A stretch of DNA of 64,000 bases from Thiosocius sp963753845 (GCA_963753845.1 CAVWEI010000026.1:62001-126000); one strand, 5' to 3'. Shown: positions 8,936 through 17,371, counted from the stretch's first letter. Program-made: numbers and translations. Notes: a model not told the origin generated them from the sequence alone.

Positions 8936-9632
8936 TCGGCGACGTCCTTCGTGGATTTGCTATCGGTCGCTTCCATGATGTGAGCGACAGCAGTGGGTTG
9001 CTGACGTTTAGGGCGGTCGCCTCGCCGGGCCCTGGTCAATCCCCAGCAGTGAAGGTCAGCAGTTGGCCATGAAGAGACATAGCGGTCGCGAAGAACAGGA
9101 GGGTGTGAATGGCGGGTTACCGATCAGGAGCCGGTCGCTCGGCTATGTTGGCCGTCGGTCCGGTTCTCGGCCGGAGCAGGCATTCGGATTGGGCGATCGC
9201 AGGGGCGGACGAGGTAAAATCGGAGTTCCTCCATGCGGAGCACCCCTGTGACGCGGGCACAGCGCCGGAACGGGTATTTGCTAGGAACTGCTGCAACTGG
9301 AGTTGAGAGGCGCGGACCATAGCCCACGTCGGTGCAGACGGCGGTAAGGCCGGAGCCTTCCTGCGGGGATATGCGCGCCAGCGGACACGTGGTTGGGCAG
9401 ATTCGGGCCCTGGGATCTCCGTCCGAGCCACTTCGCAGGTCAAGTCGATAAACCGACCGGTGAGGTGGACGAGGTGGTGCTATCGGAGGAAAAGAAGGTC
9501 TATGCTTCCGATCCGCAGCTTGCCGAAACACGCGGCGAATGGGCGTGTCGGCACTTGAGTTCACGGGTCATTGTTGTGTTGGAACATGTAACATTTTTCT
9601 CGACTACAACCGTTGCGACCATTGGGCACTTC
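8936..9632. other. Intergenic accessory sequence holding one copy of a 110-bp repeat
   Basis: 697 bp with no supported gene. It carries a copy (9063-9172) of a diverged repeat also present at 11461-11571. Open frames here are Arg/Pro-rich and lack start signals. Confidence 0.5.
9063..9172 (+). repeat. Diverged 110-bp direct repeat, copy 1
   Basis: Aligns by eye with 11461-11571 at roughly 80 percent identity; shared blocks include GAATGGCGGGTTA, CTCGGCTATG and CCGTCGGTCCGGT. The copies flank the VWA/J-domain gene pair and are in the same orientation. Confidence 0.7.
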
Positions 9633-10364
9633 TCACCCCTTGTCCAGCAGTAGGCCCTTGGCCTGATTAATCTTCGAAGCCAGGAAGGTGGAACCGCCGC
9701 GGTCCGGATGGACTTTCTGCATGAGTCTTCGGTGCGCTTCTATGATCTGTTCCTCGGTGGCCCCCTCGTCGAGACCCAGAATTTCATAGGCCTCGTGACG
9801 GGTCATTTCGCTTGAAAATCCCGCGGCGTTATCACCTGCTTGCTGCTGTTCCCGCTCCTGCCATTCGTCACCATGTACCCGGTCCAAATAGGCGCGCAAA
9901 AGTGCAGCGGATTCTTCGTCTTCCCGAGCGCATTCCGCGAGCAGTGCAATCAGTTGTTCGAGTGAGAGTTCCTTCAAATCTTTGCCCGCGAATCGGCCTT
10001 CCAGCACGCTGCCATTCATCTCACCCGTGTCGTGATCGAGTGTCATTTTGACAAACCGGGTTTCAACTTTTGACTGCTGGCCAGTAGGCTGCCCCTCGGC
10101 GGGTTGCGCGCTCTTGAACTGCCTGTACATGCGCTGAAAGGCCGGCAGGTAAGCCACCAGCGACAGCAAACGGCGCAAGAAAGGCAGCAGGGCACCGAAG
10201 AGTGCGAACACCCAGTTCAGGCGCCCGGTTGCCGACAGTGCGATAAGCGCGACACCGATAGCCACTGCAGCCGCCTGAAGCTGGATTTTACGCGGTTGTC
10301 TGACGAACCAACGAAACACGAGGTAGAAGCCGGCAATTGCTGCCAGGGTAATCAGTGCGCGCAC
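9633..10364 (-). CDS. Membrane-anchored J-domain (DnaJ-like) protein
   Basis: 243 aa. Residues 1-60 hold two hydrophobic segments (ALITLAAIAGFYLVFRWFV; VAIGVALIALSATGRLNWVF), followed by a helical middle part and a C-terminal J domain with the HPD tripeptide at 219-221 (QKVHPDRGGSTF). This N-membrane/C-terminal-J layout recalls the mitochondrial Pam18/Tim14 type, which recruits an Hsp70 to a membrane. The conserved partner is the VWA-domain gene upstream on the same strand, but a 262-bp MITE-like element now lies between them. The start is a GTG 6 bp from the element's end, and no good Shine-Dalgarno remains, so translation may be weakened. The function of such pairs is not known to me. Confidence 0.8.
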   Translation of the reverse strand: MRALITLAAIAGFYLVFRWFVRQPRKIQLQAAAVAIGVALIALSATGRLNWVFALFGALLPFLRRLLSLVAYLPAFQRMYRQFKSAQPAEGQPTGQQSKVETRFVKMTLDHDTGEMNGSVLEGRFAGKDLKELSLEQLIALLAECAREDEESAALLRAYLDRVHGDEWQEREQQQAGDNAAGFSSEMTRHEAYEILGLDEGATEEQIIEAHRRLMQKVHPDRGGSTFLASKINQAKGLLLDKG

Positions 10365-10369
10365 TGTGA

Positions 10370-10631
10370 CTAGCCCGCAAAGCTCACCGGTATCGCGAGG
10401 GCTGGCGGAATTTGCAGCCGCTCGGGCGCCGGGCTGGAGCGAAAGTGGTAGCCGTAGCTACCACTTGAGTGAAGCTCAAGCCGGAGCGAGCGAGAAACCG
10501 CCAGCACCGCGATAGGCAAAAGGCGAAAACAGTGTGTCATTCTCCAAGACAAGCTCATTTGCTGCTTTAATCTCCGCGGGTCAATAAGTTACCTAACCGT
10601 CGTTTGCCGACCGGTGAGTTTTGCGGGCTAA
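10370..10631. mobile_element. MITE-like element, 262 bp, inserted between the VWA and J-domain genes
   Basis: Bounded by 22-bp inverted repeats differing at two positions: left 10370-10391 begins CTAGCCCGCAAAGCTCACCG, right 10610-10631 is its complement beginning TTAGCCCGCAAAACTCACCG. Inside, 75 bp from the left end, is the hairpin GTGGTAGCCGTAGCTACCAC (10445-10464), then a second one (CTTGAG-TGAAG-CTCAAG). A related element at 33865-34114 has the same architecture. No coding capacity. The TAG in its right terminal repeat is the stop codon of the VWA gene. Confidence 0.75.
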
Positions 10632-11335
10632 CCCTTACTGATCTGCCGGGTAAGCCGCTTCACCTTCTCTCCCCGCGCCTTGCTGAAATTTTCCAGGGCG
10701 CGGTGTCCACCCGCCGCATAGACGGCCACCGCGCTCAGCAGGTCACGAAGCTGCTGGGCGCTCCCTGCGTCAAACGGGCAATACGCTCCCCCTGTCAGTC
10801 TTGCGATCTGTTTGAAAGCATGTTCGGCGGCATGATCGTTGCCTTCGTGAAACAGGAATACCGGGACATTGTGAATGCCCAGTTCACCGGCAAGCTTGCA
10901 CAGTTCGTCAATGTCTTCTTCCATGCAGTCACCGACAAAGACCAGCGCATTGACCTTTTTCTGTTTGGTCTCTTTGATCGCGTGCTGAAGCACCTTGCTT
11001 ATCTGCGTGTGCCCGCCCAGGCATTGTACCGCCGCCATGCGATCTTGAAGGTCCGCGGTGTTAGTCAGCCAGCCGGTAGCCCTGAATTCGTTGAATCCAC
11101 GGTAATAGCACAGTTGGATCGCCAAGCCGCCGAGGCCCGCGGTCTCTTCAAACATCTCAGCCTGTACATGGCAGGCGTGGTCCCAGGTGGGCCCACGGCT
11201 CGCGGTGGCATCCAGAGCAAATATCAGCCGTCCCAACTGAGTCGACGACTTCACAACGGATGTGGACGCCACCCTGCGCAGAAAGGCGTCGACCTCTGAA
11301 CGACTGGATTCTTTGGGTAGCTTCTCTGTTCCCAT
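10628..11335 (-). CDS. VWA-domain protein of the VWA/J-domain pair
   Basis: 235 aa, soluble. After a charged N-terminus (LPKESSRSEVDAFLRRVAST) comes a von Willebrand A fold with the metal-site variant DATAS (FALDATASRGPTWD) instead of DxSxS, then VNALVFVGDCMEEDIDEL and VFLFHEGNDH, and near the C-terminus the strongly conserved-looking block GGAYCPFDAGSAQQLRDLLS. I recognise this as a conserved but uncharacterised proteobacterial family that usually sits beside a J-domain membrane protein; that pairing is from memory. The reading frame ends in a TAG supplied by the terminal repeat of the MITE-like element, so the last one or two residues may be altered. A decayed region lies upstream. Confidence 0.8.
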   Translation of the reverse strand: MGTEKLPKESSRSEVDAFLRRVASTSVVKSSTQLGRLIFALDATASRGPTWDHACHVQAEMFEETAGLGGLAIQLCYYRGFNEFRATGWLTNTADLQDRMAAVQCLGGHTQISKVLQHAIKETKQKKVNALVFVGDCMEEDIDELCKLAGELGIHNVPVFLFHEGNDHAAEHAFKQIARLTGGAYCPFDAGSAQQLRDLLSAVAVYAAGGHRALENFSKARGEKVKRLTRQISKG

Positions 11336-11340
11336 ATCCT

Positions 11341-12222
11341 AAGCGGAGTGGATGATGCTATTCGTTAGCGAATTTGGTCGCATTCCAGGAGTCCGTCGGA
11401 CTTAGGCTGATTCTACTGCGGCGGTGGGAAAATGGCCCAAATGTTTTGCAATTTCAGCACTTGGCCAGGAAGAGACGTAACGGCCGCAAAAAATCGGGGG
11501 GGTGCGAATGGCGGGTTATAGATCAGGAATCGGCCGCTCGGCTATGGTGACCGTCGGTCCGGTCCTCGGCCTTATGTTTAGCTCCACATAATCGAGACAT
11601 CTACATAATCGGCCGAAGCTGCCGTTCGAGAGTCCACTGGGCTGCGACTGCAATGGGTTGGTTGCCGGACGCAGGCCAGGAAATTCGATCGAACGGCCGT
11701 CCTAATCTCCTGAGCGATCGGTTGAAACCGCAACCCACTGCTGCCGTTCAGGCCTGATGCGCTGAACGGCGGGTTGGCGCAGGATGGTCCTATTGGAAAG
11801 GAGAGTACAAGCTCCCTTGAACGGCGGCTCGTGGCTGGCTGCCGGCCTTCGACGGTGGTGATGGACCTCGGCTGCAAGGCGATTCTGCTAAACGAAAGCA
11901 AGCGACTCGGCTGCGGGTCAGGTCACATCAAGTGAGCGGCAGGTCTGTAGTGCGGTCGTACCCCGATCAAGCCGTTCGCCTATCACGATGCCGTGAAAGG
12001 TGGGTACGGCGAACTGGCACTCCCGGCCAATTCTGTTGAAAAACTCCCCGCCCTCGACTCAGAGAAAAACGAACCTTCGCGAGAGTCTCGTTGACCGAAC
12101 TATAGGGCTTCAGGTTGCGTCAAACTGTGCTCTCATGGTCGAAGCTTCTGGCGAAATCTCTGTACCGTCGCCAAAATCGTAATTAGTCGCCATTTCGTTA
12201 GTAACTCATCGGGAAACCAACA
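11341..12222. other. Intergenic accessory sequence with repeat copy 2
   Basis: About 880 bp with no supported gene. It includes the second 110-bp repeat copy (11461-11571) and two stretches with the CTGCCGTTC motif (near 11620 and 11740). The minus-strand frame 11578-11901 is Ser/Arg/Pro-rich and without a ribosome binding site. Confidence 0.45.
11461..11571 (+). repeat. Diverged 110-bp direct repeat, copy 2
   Basis: Partner of 9063-9172. Identity is high around GAATGGCGGGTTA and GGCCGTCGGTCC-like blocks and lower in the A-rich segment, as expected for old non-coding duplicates. Confidence 0.7.
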
Positions 12223-13207
12223 ATGAAATCAGCAGAACTCACCGCCATCGGTCCTGCAGAGCAAGTCGTCCGTTGCATCGATGTCCCTGATCCGGGTGCG
12301 CCCGGCGCAGGAGAAGTGCTGGTAGATATCGTCGCATGCTCCATTAACCCCGCCGATATCCTTTTGATCGAAGGAAACTACGCAACTAAACCCAAAACCC
12401 CATGCCCTCATCGGCATTGAGGGCGCGGGAACCGTGCGTGCCGTCGGAAGCGACGTGACCGACCTTAAAGTTGGCGACAAAGTCATCAGCTTGGCACGCA
12501 CCAACTGGGTACAGCAAATTCGAGACAAGGCCGAATCATTCATTCGCCTGCCGGCAGAAGTTGATCTGGCCCAGGCTGCAATGCTCAAGGTTAACGTCGC
12601 CACCGCGCACCTCATGCTCACAACCTATGTTCCGCTTTCGAAGGGAGACTGGGTGATTCAGGATGCCGCGAACTCCGGCGTCGGTGTCAACCTCATTCGG
12701 CTAGCCCATGCTGATGGGATTCGCACCGTTAATGTTGTTCGACGTGCCGAACTGATCGAACCGTTAAGGAAACTCGGCGCCGACGTGGTCGTTGTTGATT
12801 CACCGGACCTTGCCGACCGCGTTGCGAAGGAAACCGGCGGCGCCAGCATAAAGCTTGGCATCGACGCGGTTGCAGGGTCGGCGATTGGCCGTCTCACCGA
12901 CTGTGTTGGCGAAGGTGGTACCGTCGTAAACTACGGATTGCTGTCGGGCGAAGACTGCCGGATCAACGCCTTCAACTTCGTGTTTCGTGATATCAAACTG
13001 GTCGGCTTTTGGCTCGCCAAAGTAATGCGTAAATCGAGTTCCGCCGAAATCCAGAAAATGTACGAAAGACTCGGTGAACGACTTCTCGACGGCACCATTC
13101 ACGTCGATATCGAGGCCAGCTATCCGTTGGAGAAAGTTTCAGACGCCATGGCCCACGCCAAACGCGAAAGTCGTGGCGGCAAAGTGCAGTTGCGCCCCAA
13201 CGGATAA
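12223..13207 (+). pseudogene. Frameshifted MDR-family 2-enoyl reductase / quinone oxidoreductase
   Basis: The N-terminal part (MKSAELTAIGPAEQVVRCID, then SINPADILLIEGNYATKPK) reads in one frame to about 12397, and the rest (PHALIGIEGAGTVRAVGSDV to KVQLRPNG) in the next frame. The joined product of about 327 aa has the GroES-like domain and the Rossmann segment NSGVGVNLIRLAHADGIRTV, as in zinc-free enoyl-thioester/quinone reductases using NADPH. The break lies in the run CCCAAAACCCC (12391-12401) and equals one extra base, so a homopolymer sequencing error is as likely as a true mutation. If the base is an artefact, this is an intact gene standing alone in the accessory region. Confidence 0.8.
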
Positions 13208-13455
13208 CCATGAACTGACAGCTTGGGGTATTTCAACACTATCGGCCGACTGCTGTCTATTGCGCTACAACATTCTTGAGTCGGTACGGGCTACGCCCTG
13301 GTTGACCAATCGAATGGGCGCTATCGACCCCAAGCCGACGTAACGGCTCATCGTCATACACGGCAGGAAACAACACATTGCTGCTCGCCATTCAAAGGAC
13401 GTTCCCCCACAACTGAAGCTCTGCTTCCGTGAAAATTTTAGATGATCAAAGTTTA

Positions 13456-13835
13456 GAGTCCCCTACAGGGGATCTGCAAACCCCTCGCCTTTAGGCGACG
13501 GATAGTTCCGGTGAGATAAGCTCGGCGAATGGAATCGTACAAGCTGGGAAGTCATGCGGTCTGGGACTGCAGGTGTCGTAGGGCCGGCTGGGCCGGCCGA
13601 TTATCCGTCAGGCGCAGCCTGACCTACGACTGGGGCCGGCATCGGTGGGCGCGGGGATATTCGGTAGAGAGCAGTGGGTATGTGACCGATGAGGTCTGGC
13701 AAGAATACATCACGAACTAGAAGCCGCTGGAACCGAACGATGATTTTCATGTTGTGTAGAGACAGCAATCGGCCGGATGGCCGATCGATCCGGCTTTCAG
13801 CCGTAACCCGAAGCCACCGGCTTTAGCCGGTGGAG
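13456..13835. mobile_element. Remnant bounded by IS200/IS605-type subterminal hairpins
   Basis: Left: TCCCCTACAGGGGA (13458-13471) and TCGCC-TTTA-GGCGA (13485-13498). Right: CCACCGGC-TTTA-GCCGGTGG (13814-13833) followed by AGTATTCAC. Short GC stems with a TTTA loop near both ends, the right one ending in a TTCAC-like tail, are typical of IS200/IS605 elements. The 300 bp between them encode no TnpA or TnpB, so this would be an internally deleted derivative or two unrelated hairpins. Exact ends are not determined. Confidence 0.45.
13575..13630. repeat. REP/BIME-like palindromic unit, copy 1
   Basis: Outer arms GTCGTAGG and CCTACGAC enclose GGCCGGCTGGGCCGGCC and TCAGGC-GCA-GCCTGA. The same arrangement with CAGGCGCAGCCTG and terminal GTAGG/CCTAC occurs at 41755-41802. 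Confidence 0.7.
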
Positions 13836-13911
13836 TATTCACAACGGTATTATGAGCAATGAGATAATGTGCGTCGCAGCTGAACATAACTGTGCTACAG
13901 GTGATAGACCA

Positions 13912-14358
13912 ATGATGATGGGGTATTTAAAGAAGCTGGAACGCGTGCTGGTTGGGGCGATGATCCTGATGCTGATTTTAGTCGTACTGTTATCAGTGGT
14001 AGAACTGGGCCGGATATTGGTCAAGGATCTGTCCACACCCCCGCTGTTCACCCTTGAGATTCCACAGCTGTTAGGAATATTCGGCCAATTTCTCTTGGTG
14101 CTGATTGGTATTGAATTGCTGGAGAGTTTAAAAAGATACTACAGGGATGGCTGTGTGAACGTTGACGTGATTCTGTCCATCGCGTTGATCGCACTTGCTC
14201 GCAAAATCATTACCGTCGATCCCAAAGAATACGACCCTGTTACGTTGATAGGAATTGCTGCCGTCATCTTGTCATTGGTGGCGGGCTATTGGGTGGCAAC
14301 GAAAAACAAGCCGAGCAAAGCCACACTCGATGAGCAACAAGACTGCAAGAACGAGTAA
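13912..14358 (+). CDS. psiE: PsiE-family membrane protein
   Basis: 148 aa from the ATG at 13912 (MMMGYLKKLERVLVGAMILM), close to the roughly 136 aa of E. coli PsiE. Four hydrophobic segments are visible: VLVGAMILMLILVVLLSVV, LLGIFGQFLLVLIGIELLES, VDVILSIALIALARKIIT and TLIGIAAVILSLVAGYWV. The family is induced by phosphate starvation in E. coli and its role is unclear. AGGTGA 8 nt upstream favours this start over the ATG at 13852, which has no ribosome binding site. The gene is AT-richer than its surroundings, lies directly after IS200/IS605-like hairpins, and has no functional neighbour, so recent acquisition is plausible. Confidence 0.8.
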   Translation: MMMGYLKKLERVLVGAMILMLILVVLLSVVELGRILVKDLSTPPLFTLEIPQLLGIFGQFLLVLIGIELLESLKRYYRDGCVNVDVILSIALIALARKIITVDPKEYDPVTLIGIAAVILSLVAGYWVATKNKPSKATLDEQQDCKNE

Positions 14359-14714
14359 CCTTTCCCTCGCGGGTCGCACTTCAAGGTTTGCCTTCAAAGC
14401 GGACGGTTTCAGATTTTGCCGCCCAAGACGGCTGTTGGCGGGGAGTAACCGGTCAAACCGCACCGTGCTTCTATAGCGGCTGACCGGGCCGTAGTGTGCA
14501 CGGGTGTTTAACCACCCCGGAGTGCAGGTGATGAGCGAAGCCCCCAAACGACAGATACCCCGCAGCCGCGATGAATGGCAGCAACTGATTGAGGAGCAGG
14601 CACGCAGTGGCCAGTCGCGGAGACCTGCCGTTCGCCGGGTGAAAGCCGACCGGCAGCAAGGTGTCGGTAGCGGACCAGTGCAGTGCGGTAATCACCTGTA
14701 CACAATTGCTTCGC
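14359..14714. other. Intergenic region with an IS66-type remnant
   Basis: About 355 bp between psiE and the end of mtnA. Only the transposase-accessory fragment at 14531-14620 is recognisable. No terminator with a T-run was seen. Confidence 0.5.
14531..14620 (+). pseudogene. IS66-family accessory protein, N-terminal remnant
   Basis: The frame begins MSEAPKRQIPRSRDEWQQLI and continues EEQARSGQS, matching the usual start of IS66-type small accessory proteins (a Trp-x2-hydrophobic-x-E/D-x3-SGQ pattern that intact copies follow with AAFCRE-like residues). After SGQS the sequence loses the pattern (RRPAVRRVKADRQQG). GTG/ATG-proximal sequence GGAGTGCAGGTG supplies a ribosome binding site. About 30 of some 100 codons remain and no further IS66 genes follow, so it is dead. 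Confidence 0.55.
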
Positions 14715-15788
14715 CTAACCCTTCTTCAATCCCGCCATATGTGCCGCCAGCTTCTGACGATCAGGTCGCTCGATGATTCCCCGCTCGGTGACGATCGCGT
14801 CCACCAGTGCCGCCGGTGTGACGTCGAACACCGGGTTCCATGCACCGGCACCTTGGGCGGCGATACGCCGGCCCGAACACTGCAAAACCTCTTCGGGAGG
14901 CCTTTCCTCGATTGGTATGGCGGCCCCGTCCGGTGTATCCATGTCGATGGTCGAGGTTGGCGCGGCGACCATGAACCCGACCCCGTGGTGGCGAGCAGCG
15001 ACCGCCAGCCCATAGGTGCCGATCTTGTTGGCGACGTCACCATTCGCGGCGATCCGGTCGGAGCCCACGATCACCCAACTCACGCCACCTGCAGCCATCC
15101 TCGCCGCCGCGGCGCCATCGGCCATCAACTTCACCGGGATGCCGTCGCGCACCAGTTCCCAGGCGGTCAGGCGTGCCCCCTGCAGCCAGGGCCGGGTCTC
15201 ATCCGCGTACACGGTGTTGATCCGGCCCAGGGCATGTGCGCTGCGAATCACACCCAGCGCGGTACCCCAGCCACCGGTGGCAAGACCACCCGTATTGCAA
15301 TGCGTGATGACCGCGGTCGGCCCCTGGATCAGGCTGGCACCGAACTCGCCCATCCGCCGGTTGTCTGCACGGTCGCGGTCGTGGATCGCCACCGCTTCGG
15401 CGAGCATGGCCGGGACCGGGTCGCCGTCCGGCAACCCGGCGATAAGCTCACCGAAACGCGCGATCGCCCAGAAAAGGTTGACCGCGGTGGGGCGGGCGTC
15501 CGCCAGGGTCTGCAGATCGGGCTGCAGGGCGTCACGCCAGCCTTGCGGGTCGCGCGCATAACGGTGACGTGCGGCAAGCACGATGCCATAGGCGGCGGCT
15601 ATGCCGATCGCCGGCGCACCACGCACCACCATGGCGCGTATCGCATCGGCGGTGGTCTGCACATCAGGGCACTCGACAAATACCTCGCGCGCCGGCAGCT
15701 GTCTTTGATCCAGCAGAAACAGTCGATCGTCCTGCCAGACGATGGCTGTATCGGCAGATACGGGAATACCAAGGGTAACTTCTTGCAT
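14715..15788 (-). CDS. mtnA: S-methyl-5-thioribose-1-phosphate isomerase
   Basis: Methionine salvage: isomerises methylthioribose-1-phosphate to methylthioribulose-1-phosphate. 357 aa from the ATG at 15788 (MQEVTLGIPVSADTAIVWQD), the family's normal length; the 21 extra codons upstream to 15851 are not conserved-looking. Substrate motif MVVRGAPAIGIAAAYG, catalytic Cys in VITHCNTGGLATGGWG and the acid in VGSDRIAANGDVANKIG are intact. It is divergent from mtaD, which produces or consumes methylthioadenosine derivatives, so the two genes probably serve one pathway. No other mtn genes are in the window. Confidence 0.95.
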   Translation of the reverse strand: MQEVTLGIPVSADTAIVWQDDRLFLLDQRQLPAREVFVECPDVQTTADAIRAMVVRGAPAIGIAAAYGIVLAARHRYARDPQGWRDALQPDLQTLADARPTAVNLFWAIARFGELIAGLPDGDPVPAMLAEAVAIHDRDRADNRRMGEFGASLIQGPTAVITHCNTGGLATGGWGTALGVIRSAHALGRINTVYADETRPWLQGARLTAWELVRDGIPVKLMADGAAAARMAAGGVSWVIVGSDRIAANGDVANKIGTYGLAVAARHHGVGFMVAAPTSTIDMDTPDGAAIPIEERPPEEVLQCSGRRIAAQGAGAWNPVFDVTPAALVDAIVTERGIIERPDRQKLAAHMAGLKKG

Positions 15789-15919
15789 GATGGCTTGCGG
15801 ACTCGTTGTGTTATACGCCGGGAATCGGGAAGCCCGGCCGTGAAGTGGCACATTCAGTAGGGGCGGCGGGGCGATTTGCGGTATTTTAGGCCGCTAATCG
15901 CAGACAACGGCAGATATTC

Positions 15920-17236
15920 GTGCAGGCAGACCTTTTGATACATGCCGACTGGGTGATTCCGGTCGAAGTTCCCGGTGCCCTCGATCGATACAGCATCGCC
16001 ATCGAAGACGGCAGGATCACGGCCATTGCGCCGCGCGCAGAGGCAGAGTCGCAGATCGACGCACACGAAACCGTCACCCTGCGCGGGCACGCCCTGATAC
16101 CCGGCCTGATCAACGCTCACACGCACAGTGCCATGAGCCTGTTTCGCGGCCTCGCGGACGATATGCCGTTGATGAACTGGCTGAACGATCACATATGGCC
16201 GGCCGAGGCGCGCTGGGTGCACGAGGAATTCGTCGCGGACGGTTCGCGACTGGCGATCGCCGAGATGATCCGCAGCGGCACCACCTGTTTCAACGACATG
16301 TACTTCTTCCCGGACGTCACCGGCCGGGTCGCGGTGCAGGCAGGCATGCGCGCCACCGTGGGACTGATCGTCATCGATTTCCCTTCCGCCTGGGCCAGTG
16401 ATGCCGATGGCTATTTCGATCGCGCCACCGCGGTGCACGACCAGTTCCGCAACGACCCGCTGGTACGCACCGCCTTTGCCCCGCACGCCCCCTACTCCGT
16501 CTCCGACGCCCCGCTGCGCCGTATCGCGGCGCTCGCCAACGAGCTGGAACTGCCGGTCCACATGCACGTCCACGAGACCGCGGCAGAGGTGCGGGGCAGT
16601 GTCGAACAGTTCGGCCTGCGCCCGATCGAACGTCTGCGCCGCCTCGACCTGATCAGTCCCTCGCTGCTGGCCGTGCACATGACGCAGCTCGAACCCGGCG
16701 AAATGGAGCTGTTTGCCGAAAGCGGCGCTCAGGTGGTGCATTGCCCGGAATCGAATCTCAAGCTGGCCTCGGGACATTGCCCGGTGGCGCGCCTGCTCGA
16801 TGGCGGCATCCAGGTGGCCCTGGGTACGGACGGGGCCGCGAGCAACAACGACCTGGACATGCTCGGCGAGTTGCGTTCGGCAGCCCTTCTGGCCAAGGGG
16901 CAAAGCGCCGACGCATGTGCCCTGCCCGCGGAACAGGCCCTTCGACTCGCCACCCTGAACGGCGCGCGCGCGCTCGGGGTCGAGACGGAAACCGGGTCGC
17001 TCGTGGTCGGTAAATCTGCCGACATCGTCGCCCTGGACCTGTCGCCACCGGAAACCCAGCCGGTGTTCAACCCAGTGTCGCAGATCGTCTATGCCGCAGG
17101 GCGCGAACAGGTGCGGCACGTTTGGATCATGGGCCGGCAGGTGCTCAACAACCGCGCACTGACGACTATCGATCTCAACCAGACCCTGGAGCGGGCGGCC
17201 GGCTGGCGCGACAGGATCATGGAAAAACCGGCATAG
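15920..17236 (+). CDS. mtaD: 5-methylthioadenosine/S-adenosylhomocysteine deaminase
   Basis: Zinc amidohydrolase that deaminates methylthioadenosine and S-adenosylhomocysteine. 438 aa. Metal ligands: HTH at residues 67-69 in LINAHTHSAMSLFRG, a further His in VHMHVHETAAEV, and the Asp in LGTDGAASNNDLDM; the C-terminal strand typical of TRZ/ATZ hydrolases (GSLVVGKSADIVALDL) is present. Start is a GTG at 15920. It lies before ubiG, an arrangement frequent in Gammaproteobacteria, and faces away from mtnA. Annotation as a general TRZ/ATZ hydrolase would also be acceptable; substrate is inferred from motif and from mtnA next door. Confidence 0.9.
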   Translation: MQADLLIHADWVIPVEVPGALDRYSIAIEDGRITAIAPRAEAESQIDAHETVTLRGHALIPGLINAHTHSAMSLFRGLADDMPLMNWLNDHIWPAEARWVHEEFVADGSRLAIAEMIRSGTTCFNDMYFFPDVTGRVAVQAGMRATVGLIVIDFPSAWASDADGYFDRATAVHDQFRNDPLVRTAFAPHAPYSVSDAPLRRIAALANELELPVHMHVHETAAEVRGSVEQFGLRPIERLRRLDLISPSLLAVHMTQLEPGEMELFAESGAQVVHCPESNLKLASGHCPVARLLDGGIQVALGTDGAASNNDLDMLGELRSAALLAKGQSADACALPAEQALRLATLNGARALGVETETGSLVVGKSADIVALDLSPPETQPVFNPVSQIVYAAGREQVRHVWIMGRQVLNNRALTTIDLNQTLERAAGWRDRIMEKPA

Positions 17237-17291
17237 CAGCCTGTCGGACTTGACCGGTTGCGGCGAAACAGCGTTAAGTCCGACAGGCTGC
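17236..17291. repeat. Perfect 16-bp inverted repeat after mtaD
   Basis: GCAGCCTGTCGGACTT (17236-17251) and its exact complement at 17276-17291, separated by 24 bp. The first base is the last base of the mtaD stop codon. No T-run follows. It could be a terminator-like hairpin or a very short mobile repeat. Confidence 0.75.
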
Positions 17292-17371
17292 CAACCCGCC
17301 GGCCGCTGCGGTGATATGTCACAAGCGGCGGCCTATAATCGGGTATCCGTCCCGCAACCGAGCCAATCATC

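Larger units (their letters stand above)
13208..13911. other. Intergenic region with IS200/IS605-like hairpins and a REP-type palindrome
   Basis: About 700 bp with no supported gene. Features within it are listed separately: palindromes at 13458-13500, a REP-type unit at 13575-13630, and palindromes at 13766-13833. Short frames here are not protein-like. Confidence 0.5.

Noticed and set aside
9124..9564. 146-aa minus-strand open frame
   Set aside because: Pro/Arg-rich, overlaps the 110-bp repeat and other frames, no start signal.
11578..11901. 107-aa minus-strand open frame
   Set aside because: Ser/Arg/Pro-rich shadow-type composition and no ribosome binding site.
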